Source: Chersky-840 sp963811775
Lineage (GTDB): Bacteria; Actinomycetota; Acidimicrobiia; Acidimicrobiales; UBA8190
NCBI GenBank assembly: GCA_963811775.1
Contig: CAWESO010000018.1
Span: 1-64,000 of the forward strand
Reading direction: 5' to 3'
Length of the DNA stretch: 64,000 bases
The position numbers and the translations under genes are program-made. The notes below the pieces were generated by a model. It searched no databases. It saw only the letters and a program-made list of their open reading frames with translations, and was not told where the DNA came from. Each line of letters opens with the position of its first letter. Within the stretch, counting starts at the first letter, position 1. Below are positions 52,468 through 60,865 of the stretch, in pieces.

Positions 52468-53664
52468 ATGGCCCAGCGCATCACCATGAGTCCCGACGGG
52501 ACCCTCCAGGTCCCCGACGAGCCCATCATCCCCTTCATCGAGGGCGACGGCACCGGCATCGACATCTGGCCCGCCTCCCGCCTCGTCTTCGACGCGGCCG
52601 CGGCTAAGCACGGGCGCACGGTGGCGTGGAAGGAGGTCCTGGCGGGGGAGAAGGCCTTCAAGGAGACCGGCGACTGGCTGCCCGAGGCCACCACCGAGGC
52701 CTTCCGCGACCACCTCATCGGCATCAAGGGGCCGCTCACCACGCCGGTGGGCGGCGGGATCCGCTCGCTCAACGTGGCCCTGCGCCAGATCCTCGACCTC
52801 TACGTGTGCCTGCGCCCCGTGCGCTGGTTCACCGGGGTCCCCTCCCCGGTGCGCCATCCCGAGAAGGTCGACATGGTCATCTTCCGGGAGAACACCGAGG
52901 ACGTCTACGCCGGGCTCGAGGTCCAGGCCGGCACCCCCGAGGCGGACCGGCTGGCCGCCTTCCTCCGCGACGAGCTGGGGTGGGAGATCCGGCCCCAGTC
53001 GGGCATCGGGATCAAGCCCATCTCCGAGCTCGGCTCCAAGCGCCTGGTGCGAGCCGCCATCGAGTACGCCCTGAGCCACGACCGCAAGAGCGTGACGCTC
53101 GTGCACAAGGGCAACATCCAGAAATTCACCGAGGGTGCCTTCCGCAACTGGGGCTACGACCTCGTGCGCGACGAGTTCGCCGACGTGGCGGTGGGCTGGG
53201 ACGACTGCGGCGGCGATCCCGGGTCGAAGGTGCTCGTGAAGGACGCCATCGCCGATATCACCCTCCAGCAGGTGCTCACCCGCCCCGAGGACTTCGACGT
53301 GATCGCCACGACCAACCTCAACGGCGACTACCTCTCCGACGCCCTGGCCGCCCAGGTGGGCGGCATCGGGATCGCGCCCGGCGGGAACATCAACTACGTG
53401 ACCGGTCACGGCGTGTTCGAGGCGACGCACGGCACGGCCCCCAAGTACGCCGGGCTCGACAAGGTCAACCCCGGATCGTTGATCCTGTCCGGTGTCCTCA
53501 TGTTCGAGCACCTGGGGTGGACCGAGGCGGCCGACGACATCGTGCGGGCCCTCGAGGCCACCATCGCCGAGAAGATCGTCACCTACGACTTCGCCCGCCT
53601 CATGGACGGCGCCACCGAGGTCAAGTGCTCGGAGTTCGCGGCGGCCATCGTCGACCGCCTCTGA
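52468..53664 (+). CDS. icd: Isocitrate dehydrogenase (NADP+), E. coli type
   Basis: This TCA-cycle enzyme oxidises isocitrate to 2-oxoglutarate. Substrate residues Ser100, Asn102, Arg106 and Arg116 are in SLNVALRQILDLYVCLRPVR, and Tyr147 (DVYAGLE) and Lys214 (LVHKGNIQKF) are the catalytic pair. NADP preference is indicated by Lys326-Tyr327 (HGTAPKYAG) with Tyr373 and Arg377 (TYDFARLM). The 398 residues match the homodimeric E. coli form, not the large monomeric form of many actinobacteria. mdh follows. Confidence 0.95.
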   Translation: MAQRITMSPDGTLQVPDEPIIPFIEGDGTGIDIWPASRLVFDAAAAKHGRTVAWKEVLAGEKAFKETGDWLPEATTEAFRDHLIGIKGPLTTPVGGGIRSLNVALRQILDLYVCLRPVRWFTGVPSPVRHPEKVDMVIFRENTEDVYAGLEVQAGTPEADRLAAFLRDELGWEIRPQSGIGIKPISELGSKRLVRAAIEYALSHDRKSVTLVHKGNIQKFTEGAFRNWGYDLVRDEFADVAVGWDDCGGDPGSKVLVKDAIADITLQQVLTRPEDFDVIATTNLNGDYLSDALAAQVGGIGIAPGGNINYVTGHGVFEATHGTAPKYAGLDKVNPGSLILSGVLMFEHLGWTEAADDIVRALEATIAEKIVTYDFARLMDGATEVKCSEFAAAIVDRL

Positions 53665-53671
53665 CAGCCGG

Positions 53672-53677
53672 TAGCCT
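53672..53677 (+). promoter_or_regulatory. -10 element of mdh (likely leaderless)
   Basis: TAGCCT, the same hexamer as at glmS, ends eight bases before the mdh ATG. Confidence 0.45.
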
Positions 53678-53685
53678 CCACGGCC

Positions 53686-54678
<993 letters not shown>

Positions 54679-54679
54679 A

Positions 54680-54713
54680 CCGCCCGTCACGCCCGGCGCG
54701 CGCCGTCGGGCGG
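54680..54713 (+). terminator. Hairpin after mdh
   Basis: CCGCCCG (54680-54686) pairs with CGGGCGG (54707-54713) directly after the mdh stop in the gap before a convergent gene. No T-run follows. Confidence 0.35.
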
Positions 54714-54765
54714 AGATGCTCGGGTTCGGACGCAGCGGCCGGCGCGACGCGACGGCCGGTGTGCC

Positions 54766-54993
54766 TCAGACCGTGAGGGACACCGCCGGCTGGGGGATGT
54801 CGATGCCCATGCGCTGGAGGTAGGCCAGCTTTCGTGCCAGGGACTGGCGCCAGGCCGACAGGTCGGCTTCGAAGTGGGTCCGATCGCCCTCCTCGTAGGC
54901 ATGCTCCAACTCGTCGAATGCGGCATCCTCCGCGTCGAGCAACTCGCGGTAGCGACGGAGGGCCTGGTCGTCCAACACGCCGGGCACGGTCAT
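54766..54993 (-). CDS. Small conserved-looking protein of unknown function
   Basis: The 75-residue frame starts at ATG 54993 with a strong GAGGGGAGG four bases upstream; a longer frame from 55086 would include the 5' region. The sequence is mostly helical and charged (YRELLDAEDAAFDELEHAYE, then LSAWRQSLARKLAYLQRMG), with no cysteines and no membrane segment. A perfect seven-base inverted repeat with a two-base gap (GGCTCCC/GGGAGCC, 55010-55025) lies just before the binding site and could affect its access. The family was not recognised. Confidence 0.65.
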   Translation of the reverse strand: MTVPGVLDDQALRRYRELLDAEDAAFDELEHAYEEGDRTHFEADLSAWRQSLARKLAYLQRMGIDIPQPAVSLTV

Positions 54994-55103
54994 GGAACCT
55001 CCCCTCGATGGCTCCCTCGGGAGCCCTTCCTCACCGTCCGACTGTAGCCCGGCAGGGTCCGAAGTACCCGGTGAGATCGCCGTCAATACCGGGGAGACCG
55101 CCC

Positions 55104-55511
55104 TCAGTACTCCGTGCGATCACGGAGCTCCTGGAGGTGGGGTTGGACCACCCCGAGCACGGTCTGCGCCTCGGCCAGGACCGCCAGGTCGCCGCGCACG
55201 CGCACCCGCCCCGCCGCGATGGCCTCGCCCGGGGCGAGCGCGCCGCCCGCCATGGCGACGGCGTCATCCCAGGTCAGGCGGATGGTCACCTCGGCGTCGT
55301 CGGACTCGCCGGCGGTCATGGTGACGCGTCGGTCCTCGACCCGGAAGGTGGTGTGCACCTCCCCGTCGGGGCCGCCGGTCACCACCTGGCCCATGCTGAA
55401 GCGGCCGTCCCGCACCGCCAGGCCGGCCTCGGGCCCGGGCGGGGACAGCTCCACGTCGGCCAGCGCCGCGTTGAACGCCTCGACCCAGTCCGGGCTCAGG
55501 AACCGGGTCAC
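55104..55511 (-). CDS. SCP2 sterol-binding-like domain protein
   Basis: The 135 residues resemble SCP-2/sterol-carrier-like proteins of actinobacteria: a helix at the start (SPDWVEAFNAAL), alternating strands (TTFRVEDRRVTMTAG, VTIRLTWDDAVAMAGG) and the region IAAGRVRVRGDLAVLAEAQ. Such domains bind hydrophobic ligands. The GTG at 55511 lies 30 bases after the sdhB stop without a binding site, so the start is uncertain and it is probably cotranscribed with sdhCAB. Confidence 0.72.
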   Translation of the reverse strand: MTRFLSPDWVEAFNAALADVELSPPGPEAGLAVRDGRFSMGQVVTGGPDGEVHTTFRVEDRRVTMTAGESDDAEVTIRLTWDDAVAMAGGALAPGEAIAAGRVRVRGDLAVLAEAQTVLGVVQPHLQELRDRTEY

Positions 55512-55540
55512 GGGCGAGGCGCGCCCGTCGACGAGGGCAC

Positions 55541-56449
55541 TCAGTCGGCGTCGGTGCCCGACGCCGTCCCGGCGGACGGTGCGGACGGTGCGGACGGTGC
55601 AGGCGATGCGGAACGGCCCGACGAGGCGACCGACGGCGCGAGCTCCTGGCGGGTGGGGGCGTACTGCCCGGGCGCCTCGAGGGCGGCGTCGAGGGCGCTG
55701 CGCTTGGTGCGGCGCAGGATCTTGCGACCGAGCCACGCCACGGGGTCGTAGGAGGAGTCCACGACCCGCTCCTTCAACGGGATGATGGCGTTGTCGGTGA
55801 TCTTGATGTGCTCGGGGCACACCTCGGTGCAGCACTTGGTGATGTTGCACATGCCCAGTCCCATGCGCTGGCGCAGCAGCTCGCGTCGGTCGTCGGTGTC
55901 GAGCGGATGCGATTCGAGCTCCATGAAGCGGATGAACATCCGCGGCCCGGCGTAGGAGGCCTTGTTCTCCTCGTGGTCCCGGATGACGTGGCACACGTCC
56001 TGGCACATGAAGCACTCGATGCACTTGCGGAATTCCTGGCCGCGCTCGATGTCGATCTGCTGCATGCGGTAGGTGCCGTCGGCCTCGGGCGGGCGGGGCT
56101 TCAGGGGGGGCACCTGCCGGGCCATCGCGTAGTTGAACGACACGTCGGTGACGAGGTCGCGGATGATGGGGAACGTGCGCATGGGCGCCACCACCACGGG
56201 CTCGCCCTCGGGCAGCACGTCCATGCGCGTCATGCACATCAGCTTGGGCAGGCCGTTGATCTCGGCCGAGCACGAACCGCACTTGCCCGCCTTGCAGTTC
56301 CAGCGACAGGCCAGGTCGGGTGCGGGCCCGGCCTGGATGCGGTGGATCACGTCCAGGACGACCTCGCCCTCCACCGCGGGCACCACGTACTCGGTGAACG
56401 CACCCCCCTCCTCGTCACCGCGCCACACCCGCATCGTCACGTCGGCCAT
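55541..56449 (-). CDS. sdhB: Succinate dehydrogenase iron-sulfur subunit
   Basis: SdhB relays electrons from SdhA to the membrane. The [2Fe-2S] ligands are Cys52, Cys57, Cys60 and Cys72 (CKAGKCGSC...LMC). The second domain has CIECFMCQDVC (143-153) and Cys201, Cys206/207 and Cys211 (CNITKCCTEVCPEH) for the [4Fe-4S] and [3Fe-4S] centres. The order sdhC-sdhA-sdhB and the sequence resemble the Sdh1 type of mycobacteria. The last 45 residues are an unusual Ala/Ser/Pro-rich tail with APS repeats. The ATG overlaps the sdhA stop (TGATG). Confidence 0.94.
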   Translation of the reverse strand: MADVTMRVWRGDEEGGAFTEYVVPAVEGEVVLDVIHRIQAGPAPDLACRWNCKAGKCGSCSAEINGLPKLMCMTRMDVLPEGEPVVVAPMRTFPIIRDLVTDVSFNYAMARQVPPLKPRPPEADGTYRMQQIDIERGQEFRKCIECFMCQDVCHVIRDHEENKASYAGPRMFIRFMELESHPLDTDDRRELLRQRMGLGMCNITKCCTEVCPEHIKITDNAIIPLKERVVDSSYDPVAWLGRKILRRTKRSALDAALEAPGQYAPTRQELAPSVASSGRSASPAPSAPSAPSAGTASGTDAD

Positions 56450-58269
56450 CAGTGCGCATCCTCCTCGAAGAGCTCCTTCAGCTCCGGCGGCATCTCGAGG
56501 AGCGGCTCGGGCTCGAGCGTGTACCGGCCCTCGGCGTCGATGCGCTGCACCAGGTTGACCTTGCCCAGCTCGGGGTCGGGCTTGGGGAAGTCCTCACGGG
56601 TGTGGCCGCCCCGGCTCTCGCGTCGTTCGAGCGCACCCTTGGTCACCAGTCGCGACGTCGTGAGCATGGCCGGGAGGTCGGTGGCGAGGTTCCAGCCCGG
56701 GTTGTAGGCGCGCCCGCCCCGCACCGACAGGTTCTTCGCCTTCTCGCTCAGCGTGTCGAGCTCGTCGAGCGCCTTGCGCAGCTCGGACTCGGTGCGGATG
56801 ATGCCCACGAGGTCCTGCATCATCTGCTGGAGCGAGTGCTGCAGGTCGTAGGGGCTCTCCCCCGAGGCGCGCCCCAGGGGGGCCTCGGCCTCGGCCACCA
56901 CGGCCACCACCTCGGCTCGGTCCGCGCCCGACGCCTTCGCACGGCCCTTCGCGAACTCGGCCGCGGCCATCCCGGCCCGGCGCCCGAACACGAGGAGGTC
57001 CGACAGCGAGTTTCCGCCCAGGCGGTTGGCCCCGTGCAGGCCGCCGGCCACCTCGCCCGCGGCGAAGAGGCCCGGGACCGTCGACTGCTCGGTCTCGGCG
57101 TCGACGCGCACCCCGCCCATCATGTAGTGGCAGGTCGGCCCCACCTCCATGGACTGGGCCGTGATGTCCACGCCGGCCAGCTCCTTGAACTGGTGGTACA
57201 TCGAGGGTAGGCGCCGGCGGATCTCATCGGCGCTGCGCCGGGTGGCGATGTCGAGGAAGACCCCGCCGTGGGGCCCGCCGCGCCCCGCCTTCACCTCGGA
57301 GTTGATCGAGCGCGCCACCTCGTCGCGCGGCAGCAGCTCGGGGGGCCGGCGGTTGTTGGTGTGGTCGTCGTACCAGCGGTCCGCCTCCTCCTCGGTGTCG
57401 GCGGTCTCGGCCGCGAACATGGGGGGGATGTAGTCGAACATGAAGCGCTTGCCCTCGGAGTTGCGCAGCACCCCACCGTCGCCGCGCACGCCCTCGGTCA
57501 CGAGGATGCCGCGCACCGACAGCGGCCACACCATGCCGGTGGGGTGGAACTGCACCGACTCCATGTCGATCAGGTCGGCCCCGGCCCACGCCGCCATGGC
57601 GTGGCCGTCGCCGGTCGACTCCCAGGAGTTCGACGTGTACAGCCACGACTTGCCGATGCTGCCCGTGGCGAGCACGAAGGCCTTGGCCGTGAAGCTGACC
57701 ATCGCGCCCGAGGGTCGCCAGTAGCCCACGGCGGTGCTGACCGTGCCGTCGCCGTCTTTGAGCAACCGGAGGATCTTGCACTCCATGAACACGTCGACGT
57801 CCAGGGTGATGACGCGCTGTTGCAGGGTGCGGATCAGCTCGAGCCCGGTGCGGTCACCCACGTGGGCGAGGCGGGCGTAGCGGTGGCCGCCGAAGTCGCG
57901 CTGGAGGATGCGCCCGTCCTTGGTCCGGTCGAACAGCGCCCCCCACCGCTCGAGCTCGTAGATGCGGTCGGGGGCCTCCTGGGCGTGGAGCTGGGCCATG
58001 CGCCAGTTGTTGAGCATCTTGCCGCCGCGCATGGTGTCGCGGAAGTGCACCTTCCAGTTGTCCTCGGGCCACACGTTGCCCATGGCCGCGGCGGCCCCGC
58101 CCTCGGCCATGACGGTGTGGGCCTTGCCGAGCAGGGACTTGCACACGAGCGCGGTGCGCTGCCCGCGCTCGCGGGCCTCGATGGCGGCGCGCAGCCCGGC
58201 GCCGCCGGCGCCGATGACGACGACGTCGTAGTCGTGGGTCTCCAATTCTGAGCTGGCGGTGTCGGGCAT
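56449..58269 (-). CDS. sdhA: Succinate dehydrogenase flavoprotein subunit
   Basis: SdhA (606 residues) oxidises succinate to fumarate. The FAD fold has YDVVVIGAGGAGLRAAIEA, and His51 (KAHTVMAEGG) is the covalent FAD site. Substrate and active-site blocks include VQFHPTG, GGVRVDAETEQSTVPGLFAAGE and GANRLGGNSLSDLLVFG. ATG 58269 was preferred because the 77 upstream in-frame codons are a shadow of sdhC. It starts ten bases after the sdhC stop and overlaps sdhB. Confidence 0.95.
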   Translation of the reverse strand: MPDTASSELETHDYDVVVIGAGGAGLRAAIEARERGQRTALVCKSLLGKAHTVMAEGGAAAAMGNVWPEDNWKVHFRDTMRGGKMLNNWRMAQLHAQEAPDRIYELERWGALFDRTKDGRILQRDFGGHRYARLAHVGDRTGLELIRTLQQRVITLDVDVFMECKILRLLKDGDGTVSTAVGYWRPSGAMVSFTAKAFVLATGSIGKSWLYTSNSWESTGDGHAMAAWAGADLIDMESVQFHPTGMVWPLSVRGILVTEGVRGDGGVLRNSEGKRFMFDYIPPMFAAETADTEEEADRWYDDHTNNRRPPELLPRDEVARSINSEVKAGRGGPHGGVFLDIATRRSADEIRRRLPSMYHQFKELAGVDITAQSMEVGPTCHYMMGGVRVDAETEQSTVPGLFAAGEVAGGLHGANRLGGNSLSDLLVFGRRAGMAAAEFAKGRAKASGADRAEVVAVVAEAEAPLGRASGESPYDLQHSLQQMMQDLVGIIRTESELRKALDELDTLSEKAKNLSVRGGRAYNPGWNLATDLPAMLTTSRLVTKGALERRESRGGHTREDFPKPDPELGKVNLVQRIDAEGRYTLEPEPLLEMPPELKELFEEDAH

Positions 58270-58277
58270 CGCCGCGC

Positions 58278-59102
58278 TCAGAAGATCTTGGGGTCGGAGA
58301 ACACGCCGCTCGCCACGAGCCGGACGTAGAGGTCGGCGAAGGCCACCATGGCCAGGCTGGCCCACGCGATCTGCATGTGCCGGGCGTTGAGCGGCGTGGT
58401 GAGCTTCCACAGCCGGTAGCGGAGGGGGTGCTTGGAGAACTCGTTGACCTGCCCCCCGCACAGATGCCGACAGGCGTGGCACGAGGCCGAGTACAGCCAC
58501 AGCAAGGCGGCGTTGGCCACGAGCACGAGCGTGCCCACGCTCACGCCGATGCCGCCCTCACCGGGGAGCCGGAAGGCCATGACGGCGTCGATGGTGAGGA
58601 TGACGTTGAAGATCAGGGCCAGGACGAAGAAGTAGCGGTGCAGGTTCTGGAGGATGAGCGGGAAGCGGGTCTCGCCGGTGTAGCGGGCGTGGCCGTCCGA
58701 CACCGCACAGCCCGGCGGGGACTGCCAGAAGCCCCGGTAGTAGGCCTTGCGGTAGTAGTAACAGGTGGCCCGGAACCCGCCGGGAATGGTGAGCGCCAGC
58801 AACCCGGGCGACACCCGCCACCACGAGATCTTCCATCCCCCGGTGACGCTGCCGCAGTTGGCGGTGATGCACGGCGAGTACAGGGGCGAGATGAGGTCTC
58901 GGTGCTTGAGGGGCCCCACGAAGAAGTGGGAGTTCTGGAAGACCGCCCAGGTGGCGTACACCACCACCACGGTGAGGAAGGCCACGGTGGCCGCCGGGCT
59001 CCGCCACCACCCGTCGCGCCGCAGCGTGCGGACGTCGGGACCGCCCCGCACCCCGCCCAGCTCGACGGGAACGGGCTTCAGATCCTGGAGTGTCGTACTC
59101 AC
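58278..59102 (-). CDS. sdhC: Succinate dehydrogenase membrane anchor subunit, Sdh1-type
   Basis: The 274 residues have five or so membrane segments (TVAFLTVVVVYATWAVF; LLALTIPGGF; RYFFVLALIFNVILTIDAVM; VGTLVLVANAALLWLYS; IAWASLAMVAFADLYVR) and histidines that could hold haem (NLHRYFF, SCHACRHLCGG). Length and context match the single-anchor subunit of mycobacterial-type Sdh1. The cysteine-rich SCHACRHLC motif and CITANCGS are notable. GTG 59102 has GGAGG about 11 bases upstream. A small frame (59099-59239) overlaps its start. Confidence 0.85.
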   Translation of the reverse strand: MSTTLQDLKPVPVELGGVRGGPDVRTLRRDGWWRSPAATVAFLTVVVVYATWAVFQNSHFFVGPLKHRDLISPLYSPCITANCGSVTGGWKISWWRVSPGLLALTIPGGFRATCYYYRKAYYRGFWQSPPGCAVSDGHARYTGETRFPLILQNLHRYFFVLALIFNVILTIDAVMAFRLPGEGGIGVSVGTLVLVANAALLWLYSASCHACRHLCGGQVNEFSKHPLRYRLWKLTTPLNARHMQIAWASLAMVAFADLYVRLVASGVFSDPKIF

Positions 59103-59366
59103 GCGCTCGTCGTCCTCCTCGTCCTCCACCTGACGGCGCACGCGGCCACCCCTGACACTTCGCACCGGCCCGGTTCCGCCGCCATCGGACACCCTCCGAT
59201 GCGGTGCTGCGGCGCTCCCGGGCTCTGACGGCTCATCATCTTTCCACTCCAGAGGGGGTGGGGCGCAATACCCGCCGATGTGCGCACCGTCACCGACGAA
59301 CCCCGGGGCGCGAGGCCCCCACCTGAGGCCCATTCGGGCGCTGCCGACCGGCGCGGCGCGCGGGCC

Positions 59367-59372
59367 TAGGCT
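59367..59372 (+). promoter_or_regulatory. -10 element of the MoxR gene (likely leaderless)
   Basis: TAGGCT ends seven bases before the ATG at 59380, and no ribosome binding site is present. Confidence 0.45.
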
Positions 59373-59379
59373 CGGCGCC

Positions 59380-60816
59380 ATGAGCGCGACCATCCCTCCC
59401 GACCCCCCGTCCGACCTTCCCTCCACCCTCGGCAAGCTGCGCGCCTCGGGGTGGGAGTCGACGCCGGTGCACGAGGAGCTCCGCCGTAACGCCGCGGCCC
59501 GGATCGCCAAGGGCCAGCCCCTGGTGGAAGGGGTCCTGGGCTTCGACGACACCGTGCTGCCCCAGCTCGAGAACGCCCTGTTGGCCGGGCACGACGTCAT
59601 CCTCCTGGGCGAGCGGGGCCAGGCCAAGACGCGCCTGGTGCGCTCGCTCACCGCCCTCCTCGACGAGTGGCTGCCGGTGGTGGCGGGGTCCGAGATCCGC
59701 GACGACCCCTACTTCCCGGTGTCGCGCCGGGCCCGCGACCTCGTGGCCGAGGAGGGGGACGCCACCCCGCTGGCGTGGGTGCACCGGGACCTGCGGTTCT
59801 CGGAGAAGCTCGCCACCCCCGATACCTCGATCTCGGACCTGATCGGCGAGGTCGACCCCATCAAGATCGCCGAGGGCCGGTACCTGTCGGACGAGCTGAC
59901 CCTGCACTACGGCCTCGTCCCCCGGTCGAACCGGGGCATCTTCGCCATCAACGAGCTCCCCGACCTGGCCGAGCGGATCCAGGTGGGCCTGCTGAACGTG
60001 CTCGAGGAGCGCGACGTGCAGATCCGCGGCTTCACGCTCCGACTGCCTCTCGACGTGGTGCTGGTGGCGACGGCCAACCCCGAGGACTACACCAACCGGG
60101 GTCGGATCATCACGCCCCTGAAGGACCGCTTCGGCGCCCAGATCCGCACGCACTACCCCGAGGACACCGACACCGAGCTGGCCATCGTCCGCCAGGAGGC
60201 CCGCCCCCCCATGCACGTCGAGGGCGGCCCCACCGTGGAGGTCCCCGACTTCATGGCCGAGATCGTGGCCGAGATGTCCCAGCTGGCCCGGCAGTCCCCG
60301 CACGTCAACCAGCGCTCGGGCGTGTCGGTGCGCCTGAGCATCTCGAACTACGAGACGATGTCGGCCAACGCCCTGCGCCGCTCGCTGCGCCTGGGTGAGT
60401 CCGACGCCGTGCCCCGCATCAGCGACCTCGGCGCCCTTGTCTCCTCCACCCAGGGGAAGATCGAGATCGAGGCGCTCGAGGAAGGCCGCGAGGAGCGCAT
60501 CCTGCAGGGCCTCGTGTCGGCCGCGGTGCTCACGGTGTTCCGGCGCCGCTGCCCCACCGAGCAGCTCGGGCCGATCGTGAACGCCTTCGACGAGGCCCGG
60601 GTGGTCCACGCCGGTGACGACCTGCCCGCCACCGCCTACGCCGAGGTCCTGGCCGAGGTGCCCACGCTCGAGGGCCCCGTGCTCGCCCTGGCCGGGGTGG
60701 AGACGCCCGGCGCGGTGGCCGCCGCGGCCGAGTTCATCCTCGAGGGCCTGCACCTGACCAAGCGCCTCAACAAAGAGGCGGCCGGGGCCAAGGCCACCTA
60801 CCGGGGCCGGGGGTGA
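59380..60816 (+). CDS. MoxR/magnesium-chelatase-type AAA+ ATPase
   Basis: The 478 residues form an AAA+ ATPase of the MoxR/ChlI clade. Walker A is LLGERGQAKTRL (77-84 core), Walker B-like FAINELPDL, sensor 1 VATANPEDYTNRGRI and arginine-finger region LKDRFGAQIRTHYPED. The downstream gene encodes a VWA protein, the usual partner: such pairs act as chaperone-like machines that remodel or insert cofactors into targets, and mycobacteria have the same two-gene unit. True magnesium chelatase is unlikely because no bacteriochlorophyll genes are present. Confidence 0.9.
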   Translation: MSATIPPDPPSDLPSTLGKLRASGWESTPVHEELRRNAAARIAKGQPLVEGVLGFDDTVLPQLENALLAGHDVILLGERGQAKTRLVRSLTALLDEWLPVVAGSEIRDDPYFPVSRRARDLVAEEGDATPLAWVHRDLRFSEKLATPDTSISDLIGEVDPIKIAEGRYLSDELTLHYGLVPRSNRGIFAINELPDLAERIQVGLLNVLEERDVQIRGFTLRLPLDVVLVATANPEDYTNRGRIITPLKDRFGAQIRTHYPEDTDTELAIVRQEARPPMHVEGGPTVEVPDFMAEIVAEMSQLARQSPHVNQRSGVSVRLSISNYETMSANALRRSLRLGESDAVPRISDLGALVSSTQGKIEIEALEEGREERILQGLVSAAVLTVFRRRCPTEQLGPIVNAFDEARVVHAGDDLPATAYAEVLAEVPTLEGPVLALAGVETPGAVAAAAEFILEGLHLTKRLNKEAAGAKATYRGRG

Positions 60817-60865
60817 GCCCGGCGCGCCGCGGACCCGGGCACCGGGCCGCGGGGGCGGGCCCGTC

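Noticed and set aside
59278..59379. N-terminal extension of the MoxR protein from an in-frame ATG at 59278
   Set aside because: The TAGGCT element at 59367-59372 lies inside it, and the extension (Pro/Arg-rich) has no family support; ATG 59380 is preferred.
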